From: Bradyrhizobium commune | GTDB lineage: Bacteria > Pseudomonadota > Alphaproteobacteria > Rhizobiales > Xanthobacteraceae | NCBI RefSeq assembly: GCF_015624505.1 | Contig: NZ_CP061379.1 | Coordinates: 3,844,001 to 3,908,000, forward strand | Direction: 5' to 3' | Length of the DNA: 64,000 nucleotides | Shown: piece by piece, positions 58,055 through 64,000 of the stretch | Numbering within the stretch: position 1 is the first letter of the stretch | Layout of the letters: every line of letters begins with the position of its first letter | Notes under the pieces: model-generated | Seen by the model: only the letters and a program-made list of their open reading frames with translations | What the model was told of the DNA's origin: nothing | Database searches by the model: none | Made by a program: the position numbers and the translations under genes

Positions 58055-58073
58055 CAAACGCGTTTAGCGTTTG
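58055..58073 (-). terminator. 7-bp hairpin at the ntrC 3' end
   Basis: CAAACGC-GTTTA-GCGTTTG lies ten bases after the ntrC stop, next to the larger hairpin. The stem can extend with a bulge. Together they mark the transcript boundary. Confidence 0.45.
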
Positions 58074-58082
58074 TCGCAAGAA

Positions 58083-59525
<1,443 letters not shown>

Positions 59526-59534
59526 TGTTGATCC

Positions 59535-60710
59535 TCATTTTGCCCCATGTGACGCAGACGACGACTTCCCGGCAGAGCCGTCGCGACTGCTGTGATCTGC
59601 GTGTTTGACCGATGTCGAGTACATCGGCATCAGCACGCGGAAGGTGGTCTTGCGCGGCTGAGACTCGCATTCGATGATACCCCCGTGATCGCCGACGATC
59701 TTTGCGACCAGCGCCAGACCGAGGCCTGAGCCGGTCTGCTTGGTGGTCACGAAGGGGTCGAACAGGTTGGGCAGAAGGTCGTCCGGCACGCCTGGTCCAT
59801 TGTCCCTCACGCAGAATTCGAGCGGCAGGGATACCCGGGATTTTTGACCGGGGACTGACAGGCGCACGCCGGGGCGGAATGCGGTGGTGAGCTGGATCTC
59901 GGCGTCGGGCACGTCGATCAACGCTTCGGCGGCGTTCTTCACCAGATTGAGGAAGACCTGGATCAGCTGGTCCTGGTTGGCCAGCACCGGCGGCAGCGAC
60001 GGATCGTAATCCTCGATGAAGCGGATGTTGCGCGCGAATCCCGACTGCGCCAGCCGCTTCACGTGATCGAGCACCGAGTGAATATTGACGGGCCCGCGCA
60101 CCACGGGCCGTTCGTCGCCAAACACCTCCATGCGGTCGACCAGCGTCACGATGCGGTCGGCCTCGTCGCAGATCAGTCGTGTCAGCATGCGGTCTTCGGA
60201 CGAGGCCTGCTGCTCCAAGAGCTGCGCCGCGCCGCGGATGCCGGAGAGCGGATTCTTGATCTCATGCGCGAGCATCGCTGCTAGCGCTATCACCGAGCGC
60301 GCAGCGCTGCGATGAGTGAGCTGGCGATCCATCTTGTCGGCGATGGTGCGCTCCTGGAGCATCACCACGATATGGCCGGGCCGCTCGGTCAGCGGAGCGA
60401 CATGCAGATCGACCTGGCGGTCGCCGCCCATCCGCGGCGTGCCGAGATCGACCTTGTATTCGTTGACCGGCGAGTTCGAGGAACGCACCTGGTCGATCAG
60501 CGCCAGCAACGGGCTGCCGAACGGCACCAGCTCCTTCAGCGACTGCCGCTTCAAAAATTGCGTCGAGATCTCGAAGAAGGCTTCGGTCGCGATATTGGCG
60601 CCGACGATCTTGCCGTCCGGCCCGATCAGCAGCACCGGATTCGGCAAAGCGTCCAGGATCGCATCGCTGTCGGACAAAATCGGCCGACGATGTTCAGCGG
60701 CTGAGCTCAT
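59535..60710 (-). CDS. ntrB: Nitrogen sensor kinase NtrB (NR-II)
   Basis: This 391-residue, soluble kinase has a PAS domain (about 20-110), the phospho-His in [13 protein letters not shown], and N, G1 and G2 boxes ([25 protein letters not shown]). It phosphorylates or dephosphorylates NtrC under PII control. The ATG at 60710 overlaps the dusB stop by four bases and is preferred over an upstream ATG at 60725. A Ser-rich tail ends the protein. Confidence 0.97.
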   Translation of the reverse strand: MSSAAEHRRPILSDSDAILDALPNPVLLIGPDGKIVGANIATEAFFEISTQFLKRQSLKELVPFGSPLLALIDQVRSSNSPVNEYKVDLGTPRMGGDRQVDLHVAPLTERPGHIVVMLQERTIADKMDRQLTHRSAARSVIALAAMLAHEIKNPLSGIRGAAQLLEQQASSEDRMLTRLICDEADRIVTLVDRMEVFGDERPVVRGPVNIHSVLDHVKRLAQSGFARNIRFIEDYDPSLPPVLANQDQLIQVFLNLVKNAAEALIDVPDAEIQLTTAFRPGVRLSVPGQKSRVSLPLEFCVRDNGPGVPDDLLPNLFDPFVTTKQTGSGLGLALVAKIVGDHGGIIECESQPRKTTFRVLMPMYSTSVKHADHSSRDGSAGKSSSASHGAK

Positions 60711-61822
60711 GCAGCAGCGCTCCATGCAAAGTCGTCGAAGGCATCTTGCAGTGAACGGTGAACGAGGCGCGGGTCTTCGGAGGTGAGAATCTTCTGGCGC
60801 CAGGCTTTCAGCTTTTCAGCCGGCGCGCGGCTCGCAAGTGCTGCGACATCGAGCGCCCAGCCGAGATGCTTGCGCGCATGCCTGAGGCCGACGCGCAGGC
60901 CGTAAAGCGCACAGACGCCCTCATAGAGCGTGCGGACATAATGCAGCTGCGTCTCGAGCGAAGGCAGCGCTTCGGCCGCCCCGCCCTTCAGGCGGCGGCC
61001 GATCTGGCCGGGCAGCCAGGGCTGGCCGTTCGCGCCGCGACCGATCATCACGGCATCGGCGCCGGAGGCGTCCAGCGCGGCGACCGCCTTCTCATAGGAT
61101 GTGATGTCGCCATTGACGACGAGCGGAATGGAGATGGCTTCGCGCACCGCGCGGATCGCATCCCAATCAGCCTCGCCCTTGTAGAACTGGCAGCGGGTGC
61201 GGCCATGCACGGTGACGAGCTTGATGCCGGCCGCTTCCGCGCGCCGCGCCAGCTCCGGCGCGTTGCGGGTGCGATCGTCCCAGCCGAGCCGCATCTTCAG
61301 CGTCACCGGCACTTTCACCGCTCCGATCGTCGCCTCGATCAGGCTTACGGCATGATCGAGATCGCGCATCAGCGCCGAGCCGGACTGGCCGCCGGTGACG
61401 TGACGCGCCGGACAGCCCATGTTGATGTCGATGATATCGGCGCCTTCGGCTTCGGCGATGCGCGCGCCTTCGGCCATCCAATGCGCCTCGCAGCCGGCGA
61501 GCTGCACCACATGCGGACCGACGCCGGTCGCTTCGCAGCGCAACCGCGACATCCGGTGGCCATTGGCGAGCTCATCGCTCGCGGTCATTTCGGACACGAC
61601 CAGACCGGCGCCGAGCTCGGCGGCCAGCCGGCGAACGGGCGAGTCGGTCACTCCCGACATTGGCGCCAGGAAGACCGGGGTAGCGATTTCAATATCGCCT
61701 ATTTTCAAAGGCTTAGAGCCTGATCCTGCCGGGCCGGTCACAGTGGTCTCGTTACAAGGCAGGGCCTCATCGCGCCTGCCACGACCTATCTTGCGCACAA
61801 TTCTTGTGCAGTCAAGCGTCAT
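60707..61822 (-). CDS. dusB: tRNA-dihydrouridine synthase (NifR3)
   Basis: This 371-residue flavoenzyme reduces uridine in tRNA. Motifs visible are [16 protein letters not shown], the catalytic Cys in [23 protein letters not shown], and [16 protein letters not shown] of the FMN phosphate site. A 38-residue N-terminal tail precedes the core. It heads the conserved dusB-ntrB-ntrC operon and is divergent from ispDF. Confidence 0.96.
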   Translation of the reverse strand: MTLDCTRIVRKIGRGRRDEALPCNETTVTGPAGSGSKPLKIGDIEIATPVFLAPMSGVTDSPVRRLAAELGAGLVVSEMTASDELANGHRMSRLRCEATGVGPHVVQLAGCEAHWMAEGARIAEAEGADIIDINMGCPARHVTGGQSGSALMRDLDHAVSLIEATIGAVKVPVTLKMRLGWDDRTRNAPELARRAEAAGIKLVTVHGRTRCQFYKGEADWDAIRAVREAISIPLVVNGDITSYEKAVAALDASGADAVMIGRGANGQPWLPGQIGRRLKGGAAEALPSLETQLHYVRTLYEGVCALYGLRVGLRHARKHLGWALDVAALASRAPAEKLKAWRQKILTSEDPRLVHRSLQDAFDDFAWSAAA

Positions 61823-61988
61823 GCCTACAGTTTAACCAGTTCTGCAAATCTTTCAAGTGCAGTGCAGCAAATTGCTGTTTCCCACAATCCGGGGAAACCC
61901 CCTTTTTTTGCGGGCCTGCCGTGCTAGAGGCATGCCGGCAATCACCCCACTCCCCGACTCTCTCCTGACAACTGAGTATTTGAGTCCT

Positions 61989-63170
61989 ATGGCGAAATCA
62001 CAACGCACCGGAGTTGTCCTCGTCGCAGCCGGACGCGGCCTGCGCGCGGGCGCCGGTGGGCCGAAGCAGTATCGGACGATCGGCGGCGTGCCTGTGATCT
62101 TCCGCGCCATGGAGGCCTTCAGTCGTCATCCGGAGGTATCAGCCATACAGCCCGTCGTGAACCCCGACGACAGCGCCATGTTCACGGCCGCGGTCGCAGG
62201 CCTCAAGCACGAGCCGCCGACGAGCGGCGGCGCGACGCGGCAGGCTTCGGTGCTCGCGGGTCTCGAAGCGCTTGCGAAGCACGAGCCGGACATCGTGCTG
62301 ATCCACGATGCCGCGCGGCCCTTCGTCTCGGCGGGCGTGATCTCGCGCGCGATCGAAGCGGCAGGCCGTACCGGTGCCGCGATCCCGGCCGTTGCTGTCA
62401 CCGATACCATCAAGATCACCGGCGAGAATGGCGACGTCGAAGGCACGCCGGACCGCACCCGCCTGCGAATCGCGCAGACGCCGCAATCGTTTCGTTTCGA
62501 TGTCATCCTCGAAGCGCATCGTCGCGCCGCAAAGGACGGACGCAGCGATTTCACCGATGATGCCGCGATCGCTGAATGGGCGGGATTGACGGTTGCGACC
62601 TTTGAAGGCGATGTTGCCAATATGAAGCTCACCACTCCCGAAGATTTCGTGCGCGAGGAAGCGCGGCTTGCGAGCCTGCTCGGCGACATCAGGACCGGCA
62701 CCGGCTATGACGTGCATGCCTTCGGCGAGGGCGACCACGTCATGATCTGCGGCGTGCGCGTGCCGCACAGCAAGGGCTTCCTGGCGCATTCCGACGGCGA
62801 TGTCGGCCTGCATGCACTGGTGGATGCCATCCTCGGCGCGCTCGCCGACGGCGACATCGGTTCACACTTCCCGCCAAGCGATGCGAAGTGGAAGGGCGCC
62901 TCCTCCGACCAGTTCTTGAAGTATGCCATCGACCGCGTCACCCAGCGTGGCGGCCGCGTCGCCAATCTGGAAGTGACCATGATCTGCGAGCGGCCGAAGA
63001 TCGGCCCGTTGCGCGACACCATGCGCGCGCGCATCGCCGAGATCTCCGGCGTCGACATCTCGCGCGTCGCGGTGAAGGCCACGACCAGCGAGCGGCTCGG
63101 CTTCACCGGCCGCGAGGAAGGCATCGCGGCCACCGCGAGCGCCACCATCCGTCTCCCCTGGAGCATCTAG
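61989..63170 (+). CDS. ispDF: Bifunctional IspD/IspF enzyme of the MEP pathway
   Basis: The 393-residue fusion has an N-terminal IspD domain (about 1-230; [16 protein letters not shown] nucleotide site, DAARPF) that makes CDP-methylerythritol. Its C-terminal IspF domain (about 235-393; [25 protein letters not shown] with metal ligands, [10 protein letters not shown]) makes the cyclodiphosphate. The fusion is typical of alphaproteobacteria. ATG 61989 begins AKSQRTG just before the IspD motif; earlier in-frame starts lie in untypical sequence. Confidence 0.97.
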   Translation: MAKSQRTGVVLVAAGRGLRAGAGGPKQYRTIGGVPVIFRAMEAFSRHPEVSAIQPVVNPDDSAMFTAAVAGLKHEPPTSGGATRQASVLAGLEALAKHEPDIVLIHDAARPFVSAGVISRAIEAAGRTGAAIPAVAVTDTIKITGENGDVEGTPDRTRLRIAQTPQSFRFDVILEAHRRAAKDGRSDFTDDAAIAEWAGLTVATFEGDVANMKLTTPEDFVREEARLASLLGDIRTGTGYDVHAFGEGDHVMICGVRVPHSKGFLAHSDGDVGLHALVDAILGALADGDIGSHFPPSDAKWKGASSDQFLKYAIDRVTQRGGRVANLEVTMICERPKIGPLRDTMRARIAEISGVDISRVAVKATTSERLGFTGREEGIAATASATIRLPWSI

Positions 63171-63173
63171 GTC

Positions 63174-63782
63174 ATGGGCGGCAGCGACGCACGCGCCCTC
63201 TCCCGCTCGCTGCTCGACCTGTGCCGGATGCGCAAGCTGACGATCGCGACGGCCGAATCCTGCACCGGCGGCCTCGTCGCCGGCGCGCTGACCGACATCC
63301 CCGGCTCGTCCGATGTGATTGATCGCGGCTTCGTCACCTATTCCAACGACGCCAAGCGCGCGATGCTCGGGGTCGAGGCCTCAACGCTCACCAATTTCGG
63401 CGCCGTCAGCAAGGAGACCGCGACCGCCATGGCGGTCGGTGCGCTCGAGCGCGCCGGCGTCGATCTCGCGGTTGCCATCACCGGCATCGCCGGCCCCGGC
63501 GGCGCCACGCCGGGCAAGCCGGTCGGCCTCGTCCATTTTGCCGCCGCCGCGCGCGACGGCCGCATCATCCATCGTGAGCAGCGTTTTGGCGCGATCGGCC
63601 GCAGCGCCGTGCGCGCGCGCTCCGTGGTCGAAGCGCTGCGCATGCTGATGGAGCTCGCCCGCGGCCCGCAAGTCGCGACCAAGCCGCGCCGCGCCGCGGC
63701 AAGCCGCCTGCGCCCGCGCGTGACGCGCTCGCCGCGCCGGCATGCGGTGAAGCGCCGCCCGCCGCGCTCGCCGCGGGCATAA
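63174..63782 (+). CDS. CinA C-terminal (PncC-like) nicotinamide-nucleotide amidase with Arg-rich tail
   Basis: The 202-residue protein's core (about 10-165) has TIATAESCTGGLVAGALTDIPGSS and AITGIAGPGG, the CinA/PncC catalytic regions for deamidating NMN in NAD recycling. The last ~38 residues are strongly Arg/Pro-rich (RRHAVKRRPPRSPRA), beyond the usual family end. It starts three bases after ispDF, in the same operon. Confidence 0.93.
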   Translation: MGGSDARALSRSLLDLCRMRKLTIATAESCTGGLVAGALTDIPGSSDVIDRGFVTYSNDAKRAMLGVEASTLTNFGAVSKETATAMAVGALERAGVDLAVAITGIAGPGGATPGKPVGLVHFAAAARDGRIIHREQRFGAIGRSAVRARSVVEALRMLMELARGPQVATKPRRAAASRLRPRVTRSPRRHAVKRRPPRSPRA

Positions 63783-63790
63783 AGCGCCAA

Positions 63791-63970
63791 CTACTGTCCC
63801 GCCCGCTCGATCCGGCGCATGACGGGGAGCTTTTGCTCAATCGCCTTGGCAAGCACCGTCCCTGTGGTCCGACCAAGCTCCTTCGCGATCACCGCAATCG
63901 GCTTGGTTCCTGCGAGCTTCTTGAGCCTGGTAAGGTCTTCCTCGCTCCATGATTGCTTCCAGCGCGCCAT
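63791..63970 (-). CDS. Small helix-turn-helix-like protein
   Basis: The 59 residues begin ARWKQSWSEEDLTRLKKLAG and contain IAVIAKELGRTTGTVLAKA, a short Myb/GcrA-like helical pattern seen in small alphaproteobacterial DNA-binding candidates. It is convergent with the cinA-type gene, ending eight bases from its stop. Function is inferred only from the pattern. Confidence 0.65.
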   Translation of the reverse strand: MARWKQSWSEEDLTRLKKLAGTKPIAVIAKELGRTTGTVLAKAIEQKLPVMRRIERAGQ

Positions 63971-64000
63971 GATCCCTGGTCCCGCTCAACACGCCCCGCA

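Overview
The window is GC-rich chromosomal DNA from an alphaproteobacterium, most likely Bradyrhizobium or a close relative. The evidence is the gene order dusB-ntrB-ntrC-ntrY-ntrX-hfq-hflX next to ispDF and cinA, many ABC and TRAP uptake systems, an EcfG-type stress promoter, small hypothetical proteins of Bradyrhizobium type, and palindromic intergenic repeats of the kind common in this group. The species assignment comes from gene content and recognition, not from a search.

Layout. 1-3.4 kb: end of an oligopeptide/dipeptide ABC operon (two ATPases, two permeases). 3.6-8.1 kb: ilvD, a small Cys/Tyr-rich secreted protein, and an operon for a small membrane protein plus a caspase-fold protein with Ser at the usual Cys position. 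8.4 kb: tRNA-Ser(UGA). 8.6-14.1 kb: an FCD-type GntR regulator divergent from a complete branched-chain-type ABC operon. 14.2-21.1 kb: FkbM methyltransferase, a cNMP-binding-fold protein with a membrane adenylate/guanylate cyclase, gene remnants, and many very small genes, one under an EcfG-like promoter. 21.5-30.3 kb: envelope and housekeeping genes (rlpA-like, epoxide-hydrolase-like, D,D-carboxypeptidase, tmk, holB, metG, tatD, an MBL hydrolase). Here metG carries about 200 residues of Lys/Arg-rich N-terminal extension.

30.4-39.7 kb: two TRAP transporters facing each other around an autotransporter. The second forms an operon with an acyl-CoA synthetase. 40-45.6 kb: a secreted protein, a PilZ-XRE fusion that looks frameshifted, a cupin, metNI without metQ, and a DASS carboxylate transporter. 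45.8-50 kb: a decayed nitrile hydratase alpha fragment, an unknown membrane protein of lower GC, and an intact cobalt-type nitrile hydratase operon (alpha, beta, accessory). 50-64 kb: queC, mazG, a zinc-ribbon protein, hflX, hfq, ntrX, ntrY, ntrC, ntrB, dusB, then divergent ispDF and cinA, ending with a small HTH-like protein.

Working together: the window combines nutrient scavenging (peptides, amino acids, carboxylates, nitriles), central nitrogen control by NtrBC/NtrYX and Hfq, and core translation, envelope and isoprenoid genes. I found no phage, insertion sequence or CRISPR array. The most unusual items are the MetRS extension, the Cys-to-Ser caspase-like protein with its duplicated start region, the broken PilZ-XRE gene and the nitrile hydratase fragment beside the intact operon.
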